The notes under the pieces are model-generated. The model saw only the letters and a program-made list of their open reading frames with translations, ran no database searches and was not told the DNA's origin. Of a DNA stretch of 64,000 nt, positions 28,899 through 37,330 are shown one piece after another; position 1 is the stretch's first letter, and every line of letters starts with the position of its first letter. Where the stretch lies: assembly GCA_963802765.1 (NCBI GenBank), contig CAWDJZ010000003.1, positions 228,370-292,369 of the forward strand, in the 5' to 3' direction. The stretch comes from Gaiellasilicea sp963802765. Lineage in GTDB: Bacteria > Actinomycetota > Thermoleophilia > Gaiellales > Gaiellaceae. A program made the position numbers and the translations under genes.

Positions 28899-30523
28899 TC
28901 AACCGCGAGCAGCGCAGCTCGATCGCGATCGCGGTCGCGGTCTTCCTCGCCGGCGGCGCGCTGCTCTGCCTCGAGATCGCGGCGAGCCGGGTACTCGCGC
29001 CGTACTTCGGCAACTCGCTCTACGTGTGGGGCGCGCTGATCGGCGTCGTCCTCGCCGGGCTCTCGACGGGCTACTGGTTCGGCGGCATCATCGCCGACCG
29101 GTTCCCGACGCCGCGGCTGCTGGTCGCGGTGCTCGGAGTCGCGTCCCTGCTCGTCCTCGCGATCCCGTACGTGGACGACTGGGTGCTCGAGCAACTCGTG
29201 AGCTGGGATCCGGGCCCGCGGCTGAATCCTCTGCTGGCGACGATCATCCTCTTCGGAGCGCAGAGCGTGATCCTCGGTACCGCCTCGCCGATCGCGGTTC
29301 GCCTCAAGGCGCGCTCGGTGGACCACATGGGGCGGACAGCCGGCCGCCTCTTCGCGATCTCGACCGCCGGCTCGATCGCCGGAACTTTCGCGACCGCCTT
29401 CTGGCTGATCCCGGAGCTCGGCACCGACCAGGTGCTGGCGGCCGCGGCCGTCGCCCTGATGCTCGCAGCGGCGGGCATCGCGCTCGTCGAGCGACTCGCC
29501 GTCGCGGGTGTGGTCGCGCTCGCGATCGCCGGGGCGAGCCTCGGCGCCGTGGTCTCGCTGGCACCCGAGTCCGGCGCAACCGTTTCCGCTTCCCAGCTCC
29601 GCAACTGGTCGCCGGTCTACCGCCAGCAGTCCGCGCAGGATCGGAGCGGCTCGATCGAGGAGACGCAGTCCGGCTACACGATCCTGCACACCTCCGACTC
29701 GCAGTACCACCGGATCGCCGTGGTCGAAGACGACACGAGCCGCTATCTCCGCTTCGACAGCTCGTTCCAGAGCGGCATGTACCTCGACGACCCCTATCGG
29801 ACGCGCTTCCCGTACTCGGACTACCTGCAGCTGCCGTTCGCCTACCGCGGACAGACGCAGAAGGTCCTCTACATCGGCCTCGGCGGCGGCTCGGCGCCGA
29901 AGCGGACCTGGCGAGACTTCCCGGGCGTGCAACTCGAGGCGGTCGAGCTCGACTCGGAGGTGGTCGACGCAGCCTACGAGTACTTCGAGCTTCCGCGCGA
30001 CCCGCGCATGAAGGTCGAGGTCGAGGACGGCCGCCGGTACGTGGCCGACAACGCCGGTCCCTGGGACGTGATCGTCATCGACGCCTTCTATGCCGATTCG
30101 ATTCCTTTCCACCTCGCGACCCGGGAGTTCCTCGAGCTCGCGCGGTCGCGCCTGACCCCGGGCGGGCTCGTGGTCACGAACATCATCGGCGCCGTGCGCG
30201 GCCCGGAGTCGCGTCTCTTCCGCTCGATGCTGCGGACGTACCGGGCGGTCTTCCCGACCGTGGCGATCCACCCGGTCGTCGAGTCCGGCCGCCCCGACCT
30301 CCGGTCGATCCGGAACATCATCCTCGTCGCCGGCGAGGGAGCGGCCCCCTCGAAGCAGTTCCTGCTCGACCGCTGGCACGCGGTTCAGCAGCGCTCGCCG
30401 GGTGCCCCCGACCTCGACGACGCGATCCGTGGCCGCGTGGACGCGCCGGTCCAGACCGAGGACGTGCCGGTGCTGACCGACGACTACGCGCCGACCGACG
30501 CGCTGCTCCTGCTCTTCGGCTAG
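28895..30523 (+). CDS. Membrane protein with C-terminal spermidine-synthase-like domain (paralogue 1)
   Basis: About 540 residues. Hydrophobic helices fill the first half (IAASRVLAPYFGNSLYVWGA, STGYWFGGIIADRFP, GRLFAISTAGSIAGTFATAF). The second half is a spermidine-synthase-like Rossmann domain (KVLYIGLGGGSAPKRTWRDF, LEAVELD, DVIVIDAFYADSIPFHLATR). Homology to the paralogue at 41090-42784 shows the first helix begins near 28925. No ATG, GTG or TTG is in frame there, so the start near 28895 (overlapping the previous stop) is approximate. GTG at 29024 would cut off a conserved helix. Polyamine synthesis is not assured. Confidence 0.8.
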   Translation: MINREQRSSIAIAVAVFLAGGALLCLEIAASRVLAPYFGNSLYVWGALIGVVLAGLSTGYWFGGIIADRFPTPRLLVAVLGVASLLVLAIPYVDDWVLEQLVSWDPGPRLNPLLATIILFGAQSVILGTASPIAVRLKARSVDHMGRTAGRLFAISTAGSIAGTFATAFWLIPELGTDQVLAAAAVALMLAAAGIALVERLAVAGVVALAIAGASLGAVVSLAPESGATVSASQLRNWSPVYRQQSAQDRSGSIEETQSGYTILHTSDSQYHRIAVVEDDTSRYLRFDSSFQSGMYLDDPYRTRFPYSDYLQLPFAYRGQTQKVLYIGLGGGSAPKRTWRDFPGVQLEAVELDSEVVDAAYEYFELPRDPRMKVEVEDGRRYVADNAGPWDVIVIDAFYADSIPFHLATREFLELARSRLTPGGLVVTNIIGAVRGPESRLFRSMLRTYRAVFPTVAIHPVVESGRPDLRSIRNIILVAGEGAAPSKQFLLDRWHAVQQRSPGAPDLDDAIRGRVDAPVQTEDVPVLTDDYAPTDALLLLFG

Positions 30524-30529
30524 CGACCG

Positions 30530-31579
30530 TCAGCCGGCGAAGGCCTGGGCGACCGCGTACCACTCCGGCGGCACGGTCTTCAGCTCCGAGGTGGCCTCTG
30601 CGAGTGAGACGTCGACGATCTCGTCGCCGTGGAGCGCCGCCATCCGGCCGAAACGGCCAGCGTCGACCAGGTCGGCCGCCTTGAGGCCGTATCTGGTCGC
30701 GAGAACGCGGTCGCGCGGGGTGGGGGTGCCTCCGCGCTGGACGTGCCCGAGCACCGTCACGCGCGTCTCGAACCCGGTGCGCTCCTCGATCTCGCGGGCG
30801 AGAGCGCCGCTGACTCCACCCAGGACGACATGGCCGAACTGGTCGGTTTCCCGGGCCTCCCCGGCGACGAGCGTCCGCTCGCCCGAGGCGTAGGTGAGCT
30901 CGTACCCCTCGCTGACGACGACGATCGAGAAGTCCTTACCGGTCTCGTGCCGCTTCTCGAGCAAGCTGCACGCTTCCTCGACCGTGATCGGCTGCTCGGG
31001 AATCAGGATGACGTCGGCGCCGCCCGCGATACCGGAGTGGAGCGCAATCCAGCCGGTGTGGCGGCCCATCACCTCGACGACCATGACGCGGTTGTGCGAC
31101 TCGGCGGTCGTGTGCAGGCGGTCGATCGCCTCGGTGGCGATCCACACGGCCGTGTCGAAGCCGAAGGTGTAGTCGGTGGCGTTCAGGTCGTTGTCGATCG
31201 TCTTCGGCACACCGACGACCGGGAAGTCGTGCTCCGCGTACAGCCGCGCGGCGACCCCGAGCGTGTCCTCGCCGCCGATCGCGACAAGGGCGCGCAGGCC
31301 CTCGCGCTCGAACGTGGCGAGAACATGCTCGACGCCGTTTTCGACCTTGTACGGATTCGTCCTCGACGTGCCGATGATCGTGCCGCCGCGGGGGAGGATC
31401 CCCGAGACGTCCCGTCGCTCGAGCGGCTCGACGCTGCCGTCGACGAGTCCACGCCAGCCCGCCCGCACGGCTGCAACCTCCCAGCCTCGGTCGAGCGAGC
31501 GCCGCGTAACGGCGCGGATGACAGCGTTCAGGCCGGGGCAGTCGCCGCCGCCTGTGAGGATGCCGACCCGCTTCGCCAC
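30530..31579 (-). CDS. pfkA: 6-phosphofructokinase, group III, pyrophosphate-type residues
   Basis: 349 residues with GILTGGGDCPGLNAVIRA, IGGEDTLGVA, VPKTIDNDLNATDYTFGFDT and GRHTGWIAL. At the positions equivalent to E. coli PfkA 104 and 124 (Gly/Gly in ATP enzymes) this protein has Asp (GGED) and Lys (PKTIDND). This is the established pattern for pyrophosphate-dependent enzymes, so PPi is the likely phosphoryl donor. GTG at 31579 follows TAGACT by 6 nt on the minus strand, a leaderless-type promoter. It is divergent from a small SRPBCC gene. Confidence 0.92.
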   Translation of the reverse strand: MAKRVGILTGGGDCPGLNAVIRAVTRRSLDRGWEVAAVRAGWRGLVDGSVEPLERRDVSGILPRGGTIIGTSRTNPYKVENGVEHVLATFEREGLRALVAIGGEDTLGVAARLYAEHDFPVVGVPKTIDNDLNATDYTFGFDTAVWIATEAIDRLHTTAESHNRVMVVEVMGRHTGWIALHSGIAGGADVILIPEQPITVEEACSLLEKRHETGKDFSIVVVSEGYELTYASGERTLVAGEARETDQFGHVVLGGVSGALAREIEERTGFETRVTVLGHVQRGGTPTPRDRVLATRYGLKAADLVDAGRFGRMAALHGDEIVDVSLAEATSELKTVPPEWYAVAQAFAG

Positions 31580-31653
31580 GCGGTCAGTCTATGGCGGCGG
31601 CTCCTTCGACCCGCTCAGTGACACCCAACCTCCACGGCGTTAACCTCCTACGT

Positions 31654-32031
31654 ATGAAGCATGAGCACACTCATCACGTCGCCGCGGACGCCGACAAGGT
31701 CTTCGCCGCGCTTGCGGACGTCCGCAACCTCCCGCACTACGTGCCGCAGATCACCCGCGCTGAACCGCACGACGGCGACCAGGTCACGGTAGAGGCCCGC
31801 TACCACGGGCACACGCAGCACGGCGAGGCGTGGTTCAGGACCGACAGCGAGAACCGCCGGATCGAGTGGGGCGCCGAGGGTAGCGACTACCACGGCTGGC
31901 TTCAGGTCGACCCGGACGACGAGGGCTCGCGCCTCACGCTCTATGTCGCGACGGTCCACGGCGATGCGCCCGACTCCGAGGTGATGGGCACGCTCGACGC
32001 GATCCGCCGCCTCGTCGAGTCAGACGTCTGA
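31654..32031 (+). CDS. Small SRPBCC-fold protein
   Basis: A 125-residue single-domain protein (HTHHVAADADKVFAALADVRNLPHYVPQITRAE...RLTLYVATVHGD) of the polyketide cyclase/START-like superfamily, which binds hydrophobic ligands. The ATG at 31654 is chosen because TAACCT lies 7 nt upstream; an upstream start at 31591 would overlap the divergent pfkA promoter. The ligand is unknown. Confidence 0.7.
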   Translation: MKHEHTHHVAADADKVFAALADVRNLPHYVPQITRAEPHDGDQVTVEARYHGHTQHGEAWFRTDSENRRIEWGAEGSDYHGWLQVDPDDEGSRLTLYVATVHGDAPDSEVMGTLDAIRRLVESDV

Positions 32032-32058
32032 CCCTCGGGCCCGAAAAACCACTGCGGG

Positions 32059-32298
32059 CTACGTGGTGTCGTCGACCGATGTGGTCGCATCGGCGTCGAG
32101 GATCTCCCGCGCCCTCTCGAGATCCGCGGGCGCGACGAGCACCTCGCGCGGCCCGCCGGTGGCGAGCGCCTCCCAGGGCCCTCCCGCGGCATCGCTCGGC
32201 CGGTGGCCGCACTTGATCCCGGCGTTGCGCAGGAGCCCGCAGACGAGCTCTGCCTCGACGTCGTTGCCGACCACCGTCAGACCGACTCCCTGCTCCAC
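32059..32298 (-). CDS. DUF2007-like small protein
   Basis: 79 residues. LTVVGNDVEAELVCGLLRNAGIKC and REVLVAPADLERAREILDAD match the putative signal-transducing (DUF2007) family, a small ferredoxin-like fold of unknown function that recognises or regulates other proteins. It lies between the SRPBCC gene and tRNA-Leu. Confidence 0.75.
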   Translation of the reverse strand: MEQGVGLTVVGNDVEAELVCGLLRNAGIKCGHRPSDAAGGPWEALATGGPREVLVAPADLERAREILDADATTSVDDTT

Positions 32299-32330
32299 AG
32301 GCGAAGCCTAGTGCACCGGCACAGGCGACA

Positions 32331-32414
32331 TGCCGAAGGTGGGAATCGAACCCACACTCCCCGAAGGGAACCGGATTTTGAGTCCGGCGCGTCTGCCAGT
32401 TCCGCCACTTCGGC
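32331..32414 (-). tRNA. tRNA-Leu (anticodon CAA)
   Basis: On the minus strand the acceptor arms GCCGAAG and CTTCGGC pair. The anticodon arm is CCGGA-CTCAAAA-TCCGG, giving anticodon CAA. A long variable arm (TTCCCTTCGGGGAG) marks it as class II. The T arm is GTGGG-TTCGATT-CCCAC. The discriminator base is A, and CCA is not encoded. No integrase or attachment duplication was seen nearby. Confidence 0.96.
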
Positions 32415-32476
32415 CTGGGAAGGATGGTATCCGCGGTTCTGGGACACGACGATCCCGCGGCTTGCGGCGGGAGGAC

Positions 32477-34849
32477 TCAGCTGCCGACCGCGACCGTCGC
32501 TTCGATCGCTCGACGCCTCGGTTCGCGCCCGGGCGGTTGATTGGGCGCCGGCCGGACGGGAGCCGGCGGGATCGCGCGCGTCACCGGCGCGGCCCGCGTG
32601 ACCCTGATCGGCTCGCCGTGGTGCGCGATCTCGAGGGGATCTCCGTCGAGGAGCGTGTAGGCCGCCTCGCTCTTCGTCACCTCGACCTTGAGCCGACGGC
32701 CCTTGAAGAGGAGGCGGAACGCGAGACGTCCGAGCCGCGCGGGAAGGCGCGGCGCGAACGTGAGGGCGCCGCCGTGGTCGCGCATCCCGCCGAAGCCGGC
32801 CACGGCCGTGGTCCAGGCTCCGGCCAGGGAGGCGATGTGAACGCCGTCGCTCGTGTTGCCGGCGAGGTCGTGGAGGTCGATGAGCGCGGTTTCGCCGAAG
32901 TAGTCGTAGGCGAGATCGAGATGTCCGACCTCCGCCGCGATCACGGCCTGCGTGGTTGCGGACAGCGAGGAGTCCCGAACCGTCAGTCCTTCGTAGTACT
33001 CGAAGTCCCTTGCCTTCTCCTCGTCGGTGAAGGCGTCGCCGCGCGCGTGCAGTGCGAGCACGAGGTCGGCCTGCTTGACGACCTGCTTGCGGTAGAGGTC
33101 GAAGTACGGAAAGTGCAGCAACAGCGGGTACTGATCCGGGCGGGTGTTCGCGAAGTCCCAGACCTCGTGGCTCGTGAACCCCTCGGACTGGGGGTGCACG
33201 CCGAGCGCGTCGTCCCACGCGACGACCATGTCGCCGGCGGCATCCCGCCAGGCGGCCGCCTCCTCGAAGTCGGCGCCGAGCTCGGCTGCATGGCGTGGAT
33301 GGCGCGCGACGGCGTCGGCCGCGGCGACGAAGTTCTGCTGTGCCATCAGGTTCGTGTACACGTTGTTGTCGGTCAGGGCGCTGTACTCGTCGGGGCCGGT
33401 GACGCCGTCGATGCGAAAGAGGCCCTGGGCGTCGTGATGACCCAGCGAGCGCCACAGGCGCGCCGTCTTCACGAGCAGCTCGATGCCGACTTCGCACTCG
33501 AACTCGTCGTCCTCCGTCGCTGCCTCGTAACGCACCACAGCGTCGGCGATCCCGGCGTTGATGTGGAAGCCTGCCGTGCCCGCCGGCCAGTAGCCGGAGC
33601 ACTCGTGGCCACGGATCGTCCGCCACGGAAACGCTGCGCCGTCGAGGCCGAGCTGGCGGGCTCGCTCCTCCGCCAGGTCGAGCGTCGAATGGCGCCACCG
33701 CAGCGCGTCAGCGGCTGCGCGCGGTGCGGTGTACGTCAGGACCGGCAGGACGAACCGCTCCGTGTCCCAGAACGTATGGCCGTCGTACCCGGGGCCGGTG
33801 AGCCCCTTGGCCGCGATCGCACGCTGCTCTGCCCGGGCTCCGGCCTGGAGCGTGTGGAAGAGCGCGAGGCGGACCGCCTGCTGGAGCTCTGTGTCACCGT
33901 CGAGCTCGACGTCCGCACGGTCCCAGAAGTCGTCGAGATACGCGCGCTGGCCGGCAAGGAGCCCGTCCCAGCCGGTATGGCGGGCCTCGGCGAGCGCCGC
34001 GACCGCGAGGTCCCGCACGGCGGGGAGCGACCGTTGGCTCGACCAGCCGTAGGCGAGGAACTTCACGAGGCGGACGTGCTCGCCGACGTCGATGTTTGCG
34101 GTCACGGTCACGCGGCCGACGTCCGGCGCGCTCTCCGAGGAAATCGACGTTCCGTCCGGGCCCTCGACGACGTGATCCATTCCCGCCGCCATGCGCAGAC
34201 CGCTGCGCTTCGTCGAGTGCACCAGCACGACCCTCGCTTCGTGATCGGAGAACTCCTCCGACTGGAGCGGCGCCTCGAGGGCAGCCGCGGCCCGAGGGTC
34301 GGCGGACCGAGGAGGCGCTGCCTCGTTCGCGACCAGCTCCGACTGCGCGACGACGCGCAGGGGAGCGTCGACCGGCTCGACCTCGTAGAGAACCGCGGCA
34401 AGCGTCCTCTGGGCGAACGACACGAGGCGGGTCGACCGGACGTGGACCCGAGCGCCCGCCGGAGACACCCACTCCACGCGGCGGCGTAGCACCCCCTCGC
34501 GGAGGTCGAGCACACGCTCGTGTGCGCGCAGGTGCCCGTAACGGACGTCGAAGGGCTCGTCGTCGACGAGCAGGCGGATGATCTTGCCGTTGGTCACGTT
34601 CACGATCGTCTGGCCGGACTCCGGGTAGCCGAAGCCGGCCTCCGCGTACGGGAGCGGCCGCAGCTCGTAGAAGGAGTTGAGATACGTGCCGGGCAACCCG
34701 TACGGCTCGCCCTCGTCGAGGTTCGCCCGCAACCCGATGTGCCCGTTTGCCAGGGCGAACACGGACTCGGTCTGCGCGAGGACGTCGAGGTTCAGGCTTG
34801 CCTCGCGCACGGACCACGGCTCGACTTCGAACGTGCCCTGGACGCTCAT
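32477..34849 (-). CDS. Glycoside hydrolase family 65 disaccharide phosphorylase
   Basis: A 790-residue GH65 protein. The N-terminal beta-sandwich begins ALANGHIGLRANLDEGEP, and the (alpha/alpha)6 barrel includes GYDGHTFWDTERFVLPVL. The general acid Glu is in IDGVTGPDEYS, and phosphate-binding KQADLVLALH follows. Family members phosphorolyse maltose, trehalose, kojibiose or related alpha-glucosides to beta-glucose-1-phosphate. Its ATG overlaps the stop of the upstream beta-phosphoglucomutase, the enzyme that consumes that product, which supports a phosphorylase and not a hydrolase. The exact disaccharide cannot be read. Confidence 0.93.
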   Translation of the reverse strand: MSVQGTFEVEPWSVREASLNLDVLAQTESVFALANGHIGLRANLDEGEPYGLPGTYLNSFYELRPLPYAEAGFGYPESGQTIVNVTNGKIIRLLVDDEPFDVRYGHLRAHERVLDLREGVLRRRVEWVSPAGARVHVRSTRLVSFAQRTLAAVLYEVEPVDAPLRVVAQSELVANEAAPPRSADPRAAAALEAPLQSEEFSDHEARVVLVHSTKRSGLRMAAGMDHVVEGPDGTSISSESAPDVGRVTVTANIDVGEHVRLVKFLAYGWSSQRSLPAVRDLAVAALAEARHTGWDGLLAGQRAYLDDFWDRADVELDGDTELQQAVRLALFHTLQAGARAEQRAIAAKGLTGPGYDGHTFWDTERFVLPVLTYTAPRAAADALRWRHSTLDLAEERARQLGLDGAAFPWRTIRGHECSGYWPAGTAGFHINAGIADAVVRYEAATEDDEFECEVGIELLVKTARLWRSLGHHDAQGLFRIDGVTGPDEYSALTDNNVYTNLMAQQNFVAAADAVARHPRHAAELGADFEEAAAWRDAAGDMVVAWDDALGVHPQSEGFTSHEVWDFANTRPDQYPLLLHFPYFDLYRKQVVKQADLVLALHARGDAFTDEEKARDFEYYEGLTVRDSSLSATTQAVIAAEVGHLDLAYDYFGETALIDLHDLAGNTSDGVHIASLAGAWTTAVAGFGGMRDHGGALTFAPRLPARLGRLAFRLLFKGRRLKVEVTKSEAAYTLLDGDPLEIAHHGEPIRVTRAAPVTRAIPPAPVRPAPNQPPGREPRRRAIEATVAVGS

Positions 34850-35598
34850 GCGAGCAACTCCGCCAGGTCGGAGACGACGATGTCCGCGCCGTGGCGGAGC
34901 AGGGTCTCGGCCTGGCCGAATCGGTCCACGCCGACGACGTAGCCAAAGCGGCCGGCGCGCCCCGCCTCGACACCGGCCAGGGCGTCCTCGAACACCGCGC
35001 TCTCGGCCGGCGCTACGCCGAGCGCACGCGCACCGGCGAGAAACGTGTCCGGAGCAGGCTTTCCCCGCAGGTGCTCGCGCTCCGCCACGACGCCGTCGAT
35101 CACCGCCTCGAACAGATCGTCGATGCCCGCCGCGACGAGGACGTCACGACAGTTCTTGCTCGCGGAGACGACCGCCCGGTGCAGGCCCGCCTCCCGAACC
35201 GCACGGACATAGAGCACCGAGCCTGCGTACGTCTCGACGCCGCCGCCACGGATCAGCGCCAGGACGAGCTCGTTCTTCCGGTCGCCCAGGCCGATGACGG
35301 TCTCGGCGCCCGACGGATCGCCCGGGTCGCCCTCGGCCAGCTCGATCCCACGTGACGCGAGGAACGAGCGCACGCCGTCGTAACGAAGCCTGCCGTCGAT
35401 GAACTCGCGGTAGTCCCGCTCACTGTCGAATGGCACGAAGGCATCTCCCGTCGCCTCGGCCCGGCTGCGGAGGAACGCGTCGAACATCTCCTTCCAGGCG
35501 GCCGCGTGCAGGTCGGCGGTCCGCGTCAGCACGCCGTCGAGGTCGAAGAGACAGGCGCGAATCTCGCTCGGTAAGCCCAGCGTCGGGACGCGACTCAC
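34846..35598 (-). CDS. pgmB: Beta-phosphoglucomutase (HAD superfamily)
   Basis: 250 residues from GTG at 35598; an alternative GTG lies at 35625. HAD motif I is ACLFDLDGVLTRT, with the cap region and TRTADLHAAAWKEMFD typical of beta-PGM. Motif II/III is VSASKNCRDVL and GKPAPDTFLAGA, and motif IV is AVFEDALAGVEAGRAG. It converts beta-glucose-1-phosphate to glucose-6-phosphate. It overlaps the GH65 gene by 4 nt (ATGA), and the pair forms a compact alpha-glucoside salvage operon. Confidence 0.9.
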   Translation of the reverse strand: MSRVPTLGLPSEIRACLFDLDGVLTRTADLHAAAWKEMFDAFLRSRAEATGDAFVPFDSERDYREFIDGRLRYDGVRSFLASRGIELAEGDPGDPSGAETVIGLGDRKNELVLALIRGGGVETYAGSVLYVRAVREAGLHRAVVSASKNCRDVLVAAGIDDLFEAVIDGVVAEREHLRGKPAPDTFLAGARALGVAPAESAVFEDALAGVEAGRAGRFGYVVGVDRFGQAETLLRHGADIVVSDLAELLA

Positions 35599-35760
35599 CG
35601 ACTCCGGGTCGCGGGGGGATGCCACTGGCGCTCGATTCGGCTCACGGCAGGCTCCGGGCAATCCTGCCATGGTCGGCGCGACGGGCGCGACGGTGCTCGA
35701 TTTCGTCGAGGTTCCGAGCCGGCCGGACGTGTTAAGCGAGTGTAGTGAGACGGCACAAAG

Positions 35761-35790
35761 TTGAAATCCTCCCGCGCTGACCGTGATACT
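35761..35790 (+). promoter_or_regulatory. Promoter candidate for the liv operon
   Basis: TTGAAA at 35761-35766 and GATACT at 35785-35790 are separated by 18 bp, about 88 nt ahead of the livK start. The 279-nt divergent gap 35599-35877 otherwise shows only the Shine-Dalgarno GGAGGAGGAA before livK. No operator was recognised. Confidence 0.5.
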
Positions 35791-35877
35791 TCGCCATTCG
35801 CCCGCCAGGGGGGTTGCGGTCACGCGTGCAGAACCCTCGCCGGGCACGTCCACCCAGGTGATGGAGGAGGAACGCAG

Positions 35878-37260
35878 TTGATTGCAAAGCGAGGATGGCT
35901 GAGCATCCTGGCCCTGTTGGTCGCAGCGCTCGCGCTCGCCGCGGCGGGTTGCGGCGGTGACGACGACGAGGCCGGGGACGGCGGGACGGGCACCGAGGCG
36001 GCAGGCGGAACGACCGGCGGCGTCGAGGCCCTGCCGTCGTCGTCGTGCACAGCGGTCGAGTACGAGGGCGAGGGTGAGCCCGACGTCCTGATCGCGTCCG
36101 ACTTCCCGCTCCAGGGCTCGTCGCGCACGCAGACGATTCAGATCGTGGAGGCGATTCGGCTCCTCCTCGAGCAGTCGAACTTCAAGGCGGGGGATCACAA
36201 CGTCGCCTTCCAGTCCTGCGACGACTCCACTGCGCAGGCCGCGAAGTGGGACTCCGGCAAGTGCTCCACGAACGCCCAGGCCTACGCCGGCAACGAGGAC
36301 GTCGTCGGTGTGATCGGCACGTTCAACTCGGGCTGCGCCGCCATCGTGATCCCGGTGCTGAACCAGGCTCCCGGCGGCGGCGTCGCGATGGTCTCGCCCG
36401 CCAACACCTACGTCTGCCTCACCGAGGGCGGGCCGGGGTGCGACGGGACCGAGCCGGACAAGTACTACCCCTCGGGCAGCCGCAACTACGCCCGCGTCGT
36501 CGCCCACGACGCTTACCAGGGCGCGGCCGTCGCCGAGTTCGCCAAGGCGCAGGGCGTCACGAGCGTCTACATCCTGAACGACAAGGAGGCGTACGGCCTC
36601 GGCGTCGCGACGAACTTCCGCAATGCCGCGGAGAACGTCGGGATCAAGATCGCCGGCTTCGCAGCGTGGGATCCGAAGGCGTCGAGCTACGAGGCGCTCT
36701 TCCGGAAGATCGGCGGCACCGATGCCGACGCGGTCTTCCTCGGAGGGCTGATCGACGAGAACGGCGCCCAGGTGATCAAGGACAAGGTCGCCGTGCTCGG
36801 CCCGAACGACGGCGAGGTGAAGCTGTTCGCGCCGGACGGGTTCACGACGCAGGCGACGATCGACGAGGCGCCCGAGGCGGCGCCGGGTATGTTCATGAGC
36901 GTCGCCGGCGTGCCGATCGACCAGTTCAAGGGCCCCGGCGCCGAATTCGCCACGGAGATCAAGCCGCGGCTCGGCGGCGCGAACGTCGACCCGTACGCGA
37001 TCTACGGCGCGCAGGCGGCGCAGATCATGCTCGACGCGATCGCCGCGTCGGACGGAAGCCGTGGAGACATCATCGCCAAGCTGTTCGAAACGAGCGTCTC
37101 GGACGGCTACCTCGGCACCTTCGACATCGGCGAGAACGGTGATCCAAGCGGTGCCGAGGGTGCGGTCGTGGGCTTCACGATCTACAAGGCCACGGACAAG
37201 CTCGTGACCGAAACGACGATCTCTCCGTCCGAGGAGGTAGTCGAAGCGGCTCGCGGCTAG
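35878..37260 (+). CDS. livK: Branched-chain amino-acid type ABC substrate-binding lipoprotein
   Basis: 460 residues from TTG at 35878, chosen for the strong upstream GGAGGAGG. The signal peptide (LIAKRGWLSILALLVAALAL) ends in lipobox AAAGC. A Gly/Thr/Glu-rich linker precedes a periplasmic-binding-protein fold type I domain (DVLIASDFPLQGSSRTQTIQ, VVGVIGTFNSGCAAIVIPVL, VTSVYILNDKEAYGLG). It delivers ligand, probably branched-chain amino acids or related amides, to the downstream permeases. A terminator hairpin separates it from livH, so it may be made in excess. Confidence 0.9.
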   Translation: MIAKRGWLSILALLVAALALAAAGCGGDDDEAGDGGTGTEAAGGTTGGVEALPSSSCTAVEYEGEGEPDVLIASDFPLQGSSRTQTIQIVEAIRLLLEQSNFKAGDHNVAFQSCDDSTAQAAKWDSGKCSTNAQAYAGNEDVVGVIGTFNSGCAAIVIPVLNQAPGGGVAMVSPANTYVCLTEGGPGCDGTEPDKYYPSGSRNYARVVAHDAYQGAAVAEFAKAQGVTSVYILNDKEAYGLGVATNFRNAAENVGIKIAGFAAWDPKASSYEALFRKIGGTDADAVFLGGLIDENGAQVIKDKVAVLGPNDGEVKLFAPDGFTTQATIDEAPEAAPGMFMSVAGVPIDQFKGPGAEFATEIKPRLGGANVDPYAIYGAQAAQIMLDAIAASDGSRGDIIAKLFETSVSDGYLGTFDIGENGDPSGAEGAVVGFTIYKATDKLVTETTISPSEEVVEAARG

Positions 37261-37276
37261 GACGTCGCTCGTATGA

Positions 37277-37315
37277 AAAAGCTGGGGAGGGCTTGGCCCT
37301 CCCCAGCTTTTCCTT
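37277..37315 (+). terminator. Terminator/attenuator between livK and livH
   Basis: A perfect 16-bp stem: left arm 37277-37292 (AAAAGCTGGGGAGGGC), 3-nt loop, right arm 37296-37311 ending in TTTT then CCTTT. It lies 16 nt after the livK stop and 20 nt before livH, so it should limit read-through into the permease genes. Confidence 0.85.
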
Positions 37316-37330
37316 TAGGTTCTTCCCCGC

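Noticed and set aside
32331..32414. tRNA-Leu as an integration site for a mobile element
   Set aside because: No integrase gene and no duplicated tRNA 3' end were seen in the neighbourhood; flanking genes are ordinary metabolic genes.
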